From NCBI RefSeq assembly GCF_016801865.2, contig NC_068938.1, positions 27,478,240 to 27,542,239 of the forward strand: a stretch of DNA of 64,000 nt, in the 5' to 3' direction. This DNA comes from Culex pipiens pallens. Its lineage: Eukaryota > Arthropoda > Insecta > Diptera > Culicidae. The notes beneath the pieces were generated by a model. That model was not told where the DNA came from and did not search any database. It was given only the letters and a program-made list of their open reading frames with translations. Positions 11,101 to 23,100 of this stretch are shown here, piece after piece (within the stretch, counting starts at the first letter, position 1; the number at the start of each line of letters is the position of its first letter). A program made the position numbers and the translations under genes.

Positions 11101-14100
11101 GCAAGGATTATGGCGAGATGATGGGGATGGGATGAGTAGCTTCCAGCTTCAAGAGATAGAAAATTGTGGGTGGTGTGTAGATAAACGATGCTCTCTGCTA
11201 CGACCGTGTCTGGCTTATCTCATCTGTTGTAATGAGGGATGAATCCTGCGCTCAGAGTCGTTTTAGGGGTTGAGTGTACCTTTAACTAAATATTTAGAAA
11301 AAATGGACAATTAACAACAGCACTTCAGTTATATGATAAGTTGAAAAAAGCCATTTTATCTCAACAGATCTGTAATTCAATGAAACTCAAATGTGGTACG
11401 TTTGTTTTAATAACAAATCTTGCTTAAAAAATCATATCCTGATCCGAAAATTCGCTATTTTTTCTTTCTCCATATCGTCAGATGTTTTAACAGTTTTTTT
11501 TAGTTTTGTTGGCATTTTAAATAACATTAATATTTCATGTTTAACAAAAACAACGTTATTACACAATACCAGCTTTTTACGAAAACTTATACGAAAAATT
11601 AAATTATAATTTCATTCTTTTTGAAAACAATTTGACTAGCATTTTTATTTTGAAGTTAGAATCACAAAATAAGTTGGAAGATGCAAACTTGGTCGTCAGG
11701 CCTTTAAAACAAATTGAGTCCCGTGAAATTTTCACGAAATTTTATGGTTTGGCTTAATGGTCCCTATGGAAATCTTAAATTTGAAAATTATTTTTTTTCT
11801 GAAAAATCTAAAGCTTAAAATCAGTTTTACACATTTCTCTCTAATATTCACTTTAGTGTTCTGTTCTGTTGTTGGTTTTGTCGTGAGTTGTGAGAGGATT
11901 TTTTAGTTCATATAATTATAATAGAAAATAAAATCATAAAGAATATTTCTGTAGTTTTAACATATTATTTTCAAGGTTATTCGAACATTTCCCACGCTCC
12001 GTGAAATTTTGTGTTTTAGAAATGTTCTTTTTTAATTTCAATATCTTTACAAAATAACTTATTTTTATGAAATTACTCAAAATGAACTAAGTCACAATTT
12101 GGATAGCAAACACCGCAACAAAATTTTGAATACTTTCACTGCATTGCAGTTTTATTTTTAAAAAATAGCAAAATTCCGTTTTATTTTGAAATACTATTTT
12201 TTAAAAGCTTAAGTATCTACTAAAACTGTTAGATTCTTTAAACAATTTTGCATAGCTTGATACAAAATAGCAATCGATGAAAATTAAAGTATTTTATAAA
12301 AATGCGATATTTTGCTTAGTATTTTGTGATAATTTCAGTATACTAAAATCCTGATGTGGTAAAATTGTACACCAAATTTCGCAGTGTTTAATGTCCCAAT
12401 TGTCCCAAATTTTGATTTTTTTTTAGATTTCATAAAGATCGTTTGATACCCATAATTTTAATTTTGTACATCATCCAAAAAATGTCTAAGAAAAGATTTT
12501 AATGTCTGAGAGGAACCATGATAACGTGAAAAAGTGCAGTGCTTCTTAGGACGTTCAGTCCTGTTTTTTCGTGATAATTTTCGTCTCTTTTGTGTCGCTC
12601 TTTGTTTACATGGGGTGATTGGTTTTATGTGATTAGGTTTTAGGTGATTGGGTTTTATTTTTTTATGTTATCTTCTTTCTCTTCATTTCCTCAGTTTGAA
12701 TTGCGATGCCTTTCCGTCGGGTCGTGTTTTTTTCGCGTTCGTCGTCGGTGTGTTTTTTGTTTTTTTTTCGCGTGCGTGTTTGTGTGTAAAGGTGCGGCTG
12801 GCTCTGGTTGTCATCGATGACAATTGAGCCAGTCTGATTTGCAATGCCTTTCGGTCGGGTCGTAGGGTTTTTTTCGCGTTCGTCGTCGGTGTGCAATAAC
12901 AACAAAACCTTATCATACCATTTCAGCTCGATAAACATCGTAACTCGTCGTTCGCTTCGTTAATCAGTACCCCATTAAACATGAATCATGTAAAACTCGT
13001 AAAAACATCTCAATCAAAAAGTCAGATTGTTAAATCCTTTATCATGTAATTACCAACAATTTTGGTTCTATCTTTCCACAGCCGGCTGTCTAAGATTAAA
13101 CCATTTCAATTAAAAGTTAACAGCCGATAAACGGGAAATGTCTCATCCGCAGCATCCGATTGCTTGCCTTGAGAATAAAACATAATACCTTTCAACAAAC
13201 ACTATGATCTTGGGTCGCATCATCATCTTCTATGACCAAACACCAAATCCTACTAACAAATTTTCAGGTTCCTGGCGCTTGTGGGGTGTAAGCACAGAGT
13301 AAATCAGCTGCCCTAGTAGCAACCTGCGCTAACTAACATTCCCGTCCCTTAAAATCGAGGTCTACAAACTGACATGGCGGGCGCCGTTGGTGGCCAATGA
13401 CTGTTACCTATTCGCAATTGATCTAGCTTTAGCAATCATGGTGTTTTATCTTTTCGGCGCATTCATACATGCTGTTGATAAGGGAAACACCACTAGATCG
13501 TCGAAGCATATAATCAGTAGTGCTGAAAGGATATTACGGTTCTGTTCAGCAACGGAGGGGCAACCATGGGTGATCTCTCATGCTCATGCTCATGCTCTCA
13601 TGCTAATGTCTGAGAGGAACCATGATAACGTTTTCGTTGACGTTTTGTATTCAGATTTTTTCCACTTGTTCAGGAGGCTATTTTGAGGCACTACGAAAAA
13701 CTACTTATTTTTCATATTTTTCTTCATTCATTTCTGGATTTTTTTTGCATTTATTGCGTTTATTTTTTTTATTTGCGGTTTTAGGCATATTCTTTAAACT
13801 CCAATCATAATCCTGCCCATTTGCTGTTTTTTACAATTTTCCAGTCACTTTTTCGATTTTCGAGTGCTTTTCACAATTTTTGATATACAATTCTAGAATA
13901 TTTTTTGAAAAGGTCCTATAAACAAAATTTTCTATTTTTGCTTTTTGGGTGTTTTTAGAACCGCCTCAAGTCAGGGGTATTCAAAAGCACCCGAAAGCAA
14001 AAAATGAAAATTTTGTTTAAAAAAAAACTCCAGAATAAAACAATAAGCTTTTAAGTAACAAAAAAATGTCACAAAAAATCTGGGGAAAACAAAAATTACT

Positions 14101-17100
14101 AATACTTTTTTCGATACAAAAAAAAAGGAAATATTAATTAGGAATACAGCCGAAGTCGACCAGAAAAAAATGGCAGTCACGCGAAACAAGTAAAATCATC
14201 AATCCTAAGATTTTTAATAAATATCAAGAATTCAATATTTCTAATGCTTTAAGAAAATTCAAAATTGATTAATAAATTGTTTTGTGGCAAATTTTTACAT
14301 CAAAGCGCGTCTAGAGTCGGGGTTGGTTGGGATTAAAGGGTTAACAACTCCGATAAAAAAAAAAAGAAATATTGAAATTATTTGCCATCGTTTCTACATT
14401 TCAATGACAGAAGTGTTAATAAATGCACTACAGTCCAGACTCGATTATCCGAAGGCCTTGGCAAAATTTCACTTCGGATAATCGAAACTTCGGATAATGG
14501 AATCACGATTTTTTTTTTCGTTGTCTTATTTTTGATCGATGATTTTTGATTAGTATGACCCTTAAACTAAAGTGATTTAGAATTTTTAAATCCAAGATGG
14601 CGGCTAAAATGGCGATGATGAAATATTGAAAAAAATGCATTTTTAAATTTTACAGGCAATCAAACATTCAAATTTGATTAAAATGGCGTCGCAGAACTCG
14701 AATTTGATTTTTGAAGTAAGAAAATAAAAAAATATGAAAAAAAATGTTTGTTCTTGATTCGATTATCCGAAGTCCCATACAAACCTTCGAATAATCGAAC
14801 TTCGGATAATCGAACTTCGGATAATCGAGTCTGGACTGTATACAGTAATACAGTTGTTTTACAAACATTAATTTTCAAAATATCTAAATTTTGACGAAAA
14901 ATACTTTTTTGCGAAAATAAAAATCTTTTTGTGGTACTGTGCTTTAAAATTTCCAAAAAAATTACAATATTTTTCACCTTATTAAAACATGCTAAAAATG
15001 AATATCAACGCAGGAATATGCATTTTGAATTGAAGTTGATTGCACAATAGGGTGACAAGAAAAAATGAAAATTTTGGAAAATCTCTCCTGGCTCGATTTT
15101 TTAGACAACAATATTTAACTGTGCAAAATTTGAGCCAATCGGGTAAGGTTTTAGGGTAGCTATTAATCGTTCATGTTTGTATGGAAAAAATCGCAATGAT
15201 GTATGGGGAAAAGCAAAAAAAAAAAAATCCACCAATATGTAGCGTTAAATGTGTCGGATCATTGTCAAGTGTGACTTTCTATTGCAACATTTTATGATCA
15301 ACAACTTTGTCGAAGACCACAAAACGATCCGAGGTAACCCGGACGAGTTATTAGCGATTTAAAGAAGACGTTTGTGTGTGAAAAGATTTTTTTTCACCAA
15401 CTTCATCAATCAATAGCGACCCTTGAATCTTAACCGATTTGGCTCAAAATTGGCTCAGTTACTATTTTTTGCCTAAGGAATTTAGTAAGGAGCACATCCC
15501 TGATGTGGATTTTTTTTTTATTGTCACCCTATTGTACGTCTGATTTCATTGAAATTTGTAAATTTTTTGAAAAAAAAAAATGTTTTGCCCCCTGATTTTT
15601 CAAGTCAGTATTGAACACAAATTAGAAAAAAAATATTGTCAACGGCCTCTGAACCGGTTTGGACACATTTAATTTTTACCACACTCGCAATTTTTAACCA
15701 AATTTGAGCTTAGAGCCTAATTTCTGGAGCTTTTTTTTAATAGGTCCAATAAACCAAATATTCAGTTTTTGCTTTTCGGGTGTTTTTTTTAATATCCCTG
15801 ACTCAAGGCGGTTTCAAAAAGACTCAAAAAGCAAAAACTGGAAATTTGGTTTATTGGACCTTTAAAAAAAAAACTCCAGATTTGTTTCTAGATTTCATCT
15901 AAGATAAAATGATAAACTAAAAAAAACATAAGTTCAATAAATTTGATACATTTCAAATAAGGGGAAAATATGTTTTCTTGTTTAATGGAAATATTTCGAA
16001 AACCTCTTAGATTGATCCCTGATAACGCCCCTGACCCAATAATATGTTACGCAGGGTCTGGAAGTGGGTGCAAATAAGCTCCAGAGCGGAGACAAATTGG
16101 ACTGCTTCACGGTTCGGAAGGAATGATCTCCATTTCTACTAGAGAGTAGACGAGCCAAAGAAAGGGCAGGAATGTTAGTGGCCATCGGACGCAGGGAAAG
16201 TGGAACTTCGGGGTAATAAATCACTTTGTGTGATGTCTTCTCACTCTCTGCAGCTCATCATGTTACAAAGTTCCGCGAGAGGGAGGGAATATCCTAATTA
16301 GATTGTTTGTTGCAAAAGACAACTTCGAAGGTCAACTTTGTAGCCAGTGATTTGATGTATTTAGTAATGAAATCTTTTTTCTAGCAAGTTCCCTTTGAAA
16401 TCAGTTACCCTGGAATTGTTTTCAAATATTGGCTTTGACAATGCACACAGCAATCTAATGCAGGATTTTTTCATCAGTTCTCGTCGTTGAGAAAGAAAAT
16501 TGAAAGTAAACATCGTCATCGTCTTGAATCAAATACGCTCCAAGAACGTCGCAAACAAATGGAACTAATCCTTCTTTGCCAATGTTACTGTCTTCTTGAA
16601 TCTTGTAGCGTAGCGCTGATTGTATCAAAGTCTCTTCAGAGTGTCGTTTTCCACGTCGTCTGGCACACTTTCTTTCTGTCTGTCAGTTCTTGTAATTATT
16701 CAGCGAATGATAGGTCTCGGCTGTGGCGTCGCCCACGAGGATAATAAATTAGCGAATGATTTATTTCGCGCGCAATTCCCACTTCTCTAGAATAAAATTA
16801 TTGTTTTGTTTTGTAGAAATTAAAAAGCATGTTTAATTAAAACATTTTTTTATTGATTTTTGTCATCTAATAAAAACATAATAAAACACAAAATATTTTT
16901 TTCCTCGAAAGGAAATCCTACTTTTTGACAGTGCACCACAGACAGAGAGACACATTATGATAAATTCCCTGCCTGCTGCTTGTTTCACTTAATGAAAAAT
17001 ATGCGCGCCGGGCCGGGCCGGGCCTCCCCAAGGAAGAGGCTTCCACTTTGGCATACATTCAGGCGCTCGCAGTCCTGATGTTTTCCCTCGAGCCGATTAA

Positions 17101-20100
17101 CGTTACGCGATCGGGCTCACGCGATAAGATTTAATGCCCCCGTCCTCCCAGGGAATAGCGAAGAGTCTTCTTCGCGTAGAGCTCCAAGAACAAATAAGTG
17201 GAACTTGAGAAATGGGACCTAATTTTGGGAGCATATTTCGGGTAATTTCTTTCTCATTGTGCCTCCCCTGCCCACTGTATTTGGAGATTTATTGGCTGAA
17301 CTTGACCCCAACGGGAAAGGGAAAACAAACGGTTGTTTCGATACAGAAACACGTGGTGCATTGATATTAAAGTATTTGTCTGGGTAACTTTTTTTATTAG
17401 TTCAGGGAAATTAGAAAATAAACTGAAGATTATGAAACTGATTAGATCATTCGACTTTGTTAAGAATTAAAATACTCTATGACCAATGTAGACAATTTGC
17501 ATCATTGATAAATCTGTACTAGGGTATTTCCGTTCGAATCTCTGGAAGAAATTTTCTGATCGATTTTGGGTCTTTACTAAGTTGTAGATCATAAATAAAT
17601 AAAAAAAAAAAAAACACTCAAAAAATATTACTTTTTTATCTATTTTTTTTTAACCAGAACTGGTCCAGAAGTGAAATTCCCAAAAGCCGTGAAGAAGCGA
17701 GAAGTAAGAGATTTTTTTAAATTTTTTATGATTTAAAATAGTTTATAATTTTCAATAAATTAGGTGTACAATGGACACTGTCTATGTATCTCCATCGCAG
17801 TGAAAAAATAACTGAAAAATTGTCTGCAATTTTTCTTTTAAAACTTTGAAAATCGGACTTTGCAAATATAAAAAATAGAAAAAAATCAGATCTAAAGTTT
17901 TTTTTTTAAAGGTGTGTTTGTGCTATTGTGTTGCATATGTTTATATGAAACTCTAGAGATTTGTTTTTTTTTTTCAAATGAGCCATAATCTTTGAAATGC
18001 AGATATCTAATAAACTAGTGGTCCGAATTTCAATGTAAAGAATTGAATACTTCGTGAAATTTTCAGATCTCTTCAAAAACAATAAACATGAATTTTGGCT
18101 CTTTTGAAAAGTACGGCTTGATTTTGAAATACATTTTTTAACTGAAAGATGAACAAATTAATTGAAATTTCGTTTTTGACATTGAAAACCAGACCATTAG
18201 TTTCGGCATTTGAAAAATAAAGAATAATTGAAAAACATCAAGAAAGTTTAAATTTTCTCAATTTTCATTCGTTGCAGTTTTTTTCGCTCCGATTTTCAAA
18301 GCCTTAAAAAGAGATTGTACAGATTTTTCTCAGTCATTTATTGGTCATATTTTCAGAATGCATGCATGGACTGAACACTTTAAAAAAAATCCGAAAATAT
18401 ATTTTTTTACTAAGAATTAACCCACAAATGGTTAAAACATATTTTTTTTGGCAACCTTGATTTTTAAATAGTAAGGCTGCCGCAAAAAAATTCTAAGTTT
18501 TTGGCCCGAAAAAAAAATGGAACAAAACGAAATTTCAAGTCACTTTAAAATGTCAACGAAATTTTGAGTGTAATAAGCTGAAAACAATTTAAAACGCATT
18601 CCCCTGCGTATATTATTATTTGTAACATGTTTGAGTTCATTTAAAAATATTTTTTATTTTAGCAAAAAACTTAAAAAAAACTGTATTCGTCAAAAGTTAA
18701 ATTCTTTGAAATGTAAAAATTCTGGGTCGTAATTTAATATTAATTTTTTATTTTATTTTTATACCCTCCTTGGCCGAGGGACAAAAACTTTGAAAAATAT
18801 TTGCATCGACCTGATGATTGTTAAATAACTGTACTGCTGTATAATGCAATGTTGCAACCATGGCTAGTAATTTCATTTTTTTTTTAATTTTTGGGCGTCA
18901 AATGCCATTTTTTCAGAAAGATATCAGAAAGGTAAAAAATATCCAAAATATGATTTAAAAAAAAACACTACTTTTTCTAAAAAATAAAAAAATGGCTTTT
19001 TGACATTTTCGGATTTAAAAAATTCGAAATATTTTCTAACGAAAAGAGCAGCAATTTTTCAAAATTTAAATTTTTTAGCTTTGAACATTGGGCCATTAGT
19101 TCCCGAGGTGATAAAAAACGAGGGCTAATTGGGCAGCACTGAGAAAATCTTTTTTTCTTGATTTTTTTTTTATATTTGCAAGATCATAACTCAGCAACCA
19201 AATGCCGTAAAAACAAAATTCAAAATCGCAAAATGTAGGGAATTTTCTCAGCTCTCCTATAATATTTATTTTCGCAAATTGGCAAACGTGGGCAATATTT
19301 TAAAATTTAAGAAGCGATGTTTTTTTTTTCTTCAAAAATGTCACCTTTACAAATTGATATACAGTCCAGAATCGATTATCCGAAGGCCTCGGAGTAATTT
19401 CACATTGGATAATCGAATCAGGAAATTATTTTTTTTCGTTGTCTTATTTTTGATGGTCAAGCTTAACTATGACTCATAAACTACCCTAAAATGATTTAGA
19501 ATTTTTAAATTCAAGGTGGCGGCCAAAATGGCGATGATAACATACTTAAAAAATGCATTTTTCAATGTAAATCCAATCAAATATTCAAATTTGACTAAAT
19601 TAGGGTTGCAGAACTCGAATTTCATGTTCAAAATAAGAAAATAACAAAAAACGAAAAAAAAAAATTCGTTGGTCATGATTCGATTATCCGAAGTCCCATA
19701 CAAACCTTCGGATAATCGAACTTCGGATAATCGAGTCTGGACTGTAACTTGAAATCTTTGCACTTTATCAAAGTTTCATTAAAATACTTTTTGATTGCAA
19801 TTTTGATTCACATTAACAATAGAGTCAACAAATTATCTTATTTTTTTTTTAATTAAGAAAATCATATATAAAAAATAATTCGGTCTGAGATATTTATTGA
19901 CTCTTAACTAAGTCCAACATTCCAGTTTGACAGCTTGCTCAGAGCAGACGTGTGTCTTTTGAGCGCGTTTTTGACGGTGTTTTTTTTTTTAACTTTTGCC
20001 GACGGCCATGGCGGCGGCCGCAACGGCGGAGAGTGAGTGGACAGAGCATAGGGCTGAGGATGGAAGGCTGTACTACTGGAACGCGGCCTTGAGGAAAAGT

Positions 20101-23100
20101 GTGTGGGAGAAACCGGACGGGTTCCAACCCAAAACGCAGGCGGCGACGGGCATGGAGGTGGAAGACTCCGAAGGAGGAGGAGAGGACGGGGGCGAATTTC
20201 GTCCCGTGATCAAGGTTCGCCGCAGGAAGGCTAAGGAGGAGATCAACGACGGCAATGGCCAGGAAGTGGAGAAACTGCTCAGCAACAACAAGTTCAGCCC
20301 GCTAGCGGAGAAGAGCAACAACAACAACAATGCGAACCCAGCAGCAGAAAAAACCACCCCCGTGGTACCAGCACCCGGCAAGTCGGCCGGGGAGAAGAAG
20401 CAGCCGCCGCTGGTGGTGAAAGAAACGAGTTTCGCCCGCCTTGCGAAGGTGATGTCGACATGTGATGTCCAGCCGGAACACAAACTGACGCGGTACGGCA
20501 CCAAAATTACGTGCTTCTCGAGCGACGACTTCGACACGGTGCAAGCTCACCTGAAGAAGAACAAGGTGCAGTTCTATACGCACGGAAAGCGCAGTGCGAG
20601 ACCGCACCGGGTAGTAATGCGAGGTCTCCCGAACGCGGAACCGGATTACGTCAAGGAGCTGCTCCAGACGGAACATCAGCTGGACGTCTTGGCAGTACAC
20701 GCCATCAGGCGGAAGCAGCAGCTTCCCGCCATCGATGAGACGCCTTTCATCGTGCTCTTCCCCAAGGGGCATACCAGTCTGAAGGAGTTGAGTAGCAAGG
20801 TAAAGAAAGTGGGACCAGTCGTCGTCCGGTGGGTGGCCTACCGGAACAAAGAACCGCACGTGACCCAGTGCAAGAACTGCTTGCAGTTCGGTCACGGAAC
20901 CAGTAACTGCCATCTCAAGCCCAGGTGCAGCAGCTGTGGGGGTCCCCACAGCACAGAAAAGTGCAAAGCAGAAGAAACGGAAGCCAAGAAGCAGACTTTC
21001 CTTTTGACGGGTGCGACAACGGTTTGCTATGATACCGGTTTTTCTATGCGCACCATTTCTCGTCACGACCCAAAACCCGACACAACTCGGTAGCTTGATC
21101 GGTGCACCAAACCGAAGTTTGGTGTGACGGCGGTGTGGATCGGGTACACAAAACTGACATGGTTTCTGCGCCTACCACACGGGAGAAGTTTGGAACTCTT
21201 GATGCCTTGCAAGCCAATTGAACTCAACAGTTCTTAATGGTGTGGTTGTCAAAGGCAGTGCATTAGTATTTTAAAGGTTCTTGGTTCGAATCTCGACAGT
21301 TATTATTTTATTTTTTGAATGTTTTTTATTTGTTTAGAATAGTTCGTTAGGAATAGAATTTCGTAGTGTCATGAAATATAAACTTTAACTTCTCGTGCAT
21401 ATAACCCTGAAATAGGCATTTTCACTTAAACCTGCCTGCATAATATGGAATGTTTTCTCTATTCCACTACAAAAATCCATTCAATTTTCTAACTCTTTGA
21501 CTAAAGCGTCGCAGGTTCGAAGAAGTTACTTAAAAAATGTATATAATCAGTAATTTTGACAGCAAATATTAAAAAAAAAATCCTCAAAAATATTTGTACC
21601 CAGGATTGAACCAGGAACCTCGTGGTAAAAAGACGGAGACAACAACCGCCACGCCATCCCGAAGTTGTAAATGATGGCTGGCAAACCTCAATCAAAACAA
21701 TGTCGCCTCCGGTTTACTTGGATCAACCATATGTTGAGTTGCATCCTTGGTATACAGTTTGGGTGCACCGGTGGTGTACCAAGGTGCTTTCGGTACAGTT
21801 GCTATGGTGTGACAACAAACAGCTCGGTTTGGTTTCTAGAGTGACACGAAAACCGCACCACGGCGCACCAGATCTTGGTGTTCAGTGAAGCCTGCCAAGA
21901 AGTGTGTCAACTGCTCTGGATCTCACGAGGGTCTGGACCGCAGCTGTCCCAAACGTGCGCAGTTCATCCAATCGAGGCAGCAGGCGTCCAAGCCGAAGCC
22001 GCCAGCATGGAAGAAGGACAAACAGACTCCGGCAGGAGCCACGTTGACCGCGGCGGATTTTCCTCCGCTACCTGGAGCGGTGCCGTCCGTCGGGACGGAA
22101 GAAAAACATCCTCGTCCCGCAGGAAGAAGTCCAGATAATACTGGCGCCGGCGCCGGTGCAACCCCGAAGGCGGATCAAGGCGAACCGAAGCTGTACAGCG
22201 AGTCGGAGCTGTGGTCCATTTACAGAGAATACAGAGGTCGCTTGAAGCAGTGCAAGACACCCGAGGAACAGATTGACGTGATCGCACACTTGCTGACACA
22301 TGGCACGAGAAAATGATAATCTAGTTCAGTTCCGGTTTTTTTTTATTTTTCTTTTATTATTTTTTGTACTTTTGATCCTCGGTCCTAACCTGGTTACAGC
22401 ACCTAAATGGACCTAATAAAAATAAGTTATGAACAAAAAAAAAAAAAAAAACTAAGCCCAAAATGAAAATTTGGAAAAAGACGCAAATTCGAGTGTTTTT
22501 TTTTTGGGTGGTCCAATAAACTAAATTTTATTTTTCAGATATTTGGGTGTTTTAAGAAAGTCACAGCAAAAAATAAATAATCTAAAATTAGATTGTTCCT
22601 TTGTAGAAAAACATTTGACTATAACGCTAACTTCAGTGATGTTTTAAGACAGTGCCAGTTACTAATACTCTTGGCAACTCAGAATTTCAATACAAAAACT
22701 AATCCAAAAATAAGAATTGTTATTTCAATACGGATGATACGATTTGTTATATGAAACGCGATGATTTTTGTTTACTGAACATTAAACCACAAAATAATTA
22801 AAATACTCACATCTGCGATACTGTCCCGAATGTGGCGCCAGATCAGCGGATCCGTCTGGATGTACAGCGAGCAGGTGTTTTTGTTCTCCTCCTTGGGCCG
22901 CGTTGCCCGCCGGACCCGCTCGTGCGATCTCCGGTGCCAGCTCCCGTCGTCCGGATGCTCCCCGGTGGCTCGCCAGTTCGCAGCCTTCGAATACTTTTCG
23001 TGCGGGAACTTGAACTCGTAGCCGGTTTCGATGCGGTTGCTTTCGTCACCTCCTGCTCCTCCCTGCCGGCTGGCCTTATCTTTAGAATAGTTTTTACGGT

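Larger units (their letters stand above)
20992..21893. mobile_element. 902-bp insert in ORF1 with 9-bp target duplication
   Basis: GCCAAGAAG occurs at 20983-20991 and again at 21894-21902. Removing one copy and the insert restores ORF1 in frame (..EAKKCVNC..). The ends are weakly inverted (AGACTTTCCT versus AGGCTTCACT). The interior has no transposase but holds two tRNA-like modules in opposite orientations. A 9-bp duplication suits Mutator-like elements, but the class is not proven. Confidence 0.82.
20008..22316 (+). pseudogene. Gag-like ORF1 with WW domain and zinc knuckles, split by an insert
   Basis: The ATG at 20008 opens a frame of 328 codons to 20991; the frame resumes at 21903 and ends with TGA at 22316. 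Excluding the insert and one duplicated 9-mer, it would code for about 465 residues. Near the N-terminus is a WW domain: W11, then DGRLYYWN, then a second Trp 22 residues later followed by EKP. A PRE_C2HC-like region follows (RPHRVVMRGLP), then three knuckles: C-x2-C-x4-H-x4-C at about residue 288, C-x2-C-x3-H-x4-C at 307, and C-x2-C-x3-H-x6-C from 329. Such knuckles are typical of Jockey-clade ORF1 RNA-binding proteins. The WW domain is unusual and could recruit a proline-rich partner. Confidence 0.85.
19918..22449 (+). mobile_element. ORF1-only (half-LINE) Jockey-type retroelement
   Basis: A near-perfect 12-bp direct repeat (AACTAAGTCCAA at 19906-19917, AACTAAGCCCAA at 22450-22461) flanks the unit. 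It has a 5' leader of about 90 bp, one Gag-like ORF1, a 3' UTR of about 100 bp with AATAAA at 22415-22420, and a poly(A) run. There is no endonuclease or reverse transcriptase frame. Target duplication plus poly(A) indicates mobilisation by another element's machinery. It lies antisense to kuz in the 11.8-kb... 15.3-kb intron region's neighbouring intron (between exons 22811 and 11035). A 902-bp insert splits ORF1. Confidence 0.87.

Noticed and set aside
12663..12938. 91-codon minus-strand frame with HTDDEREKN twice
   Set aside because: The repetition comes from a duplicated 57-bp unit in a retroposon-like insert. There is no other coding evidence.
20302..21066. 254-codon minus-strand frame
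   Set aside because: Antisense shadow of the retroelement ORF1; composition follows the zinc-knuckle coding strand.
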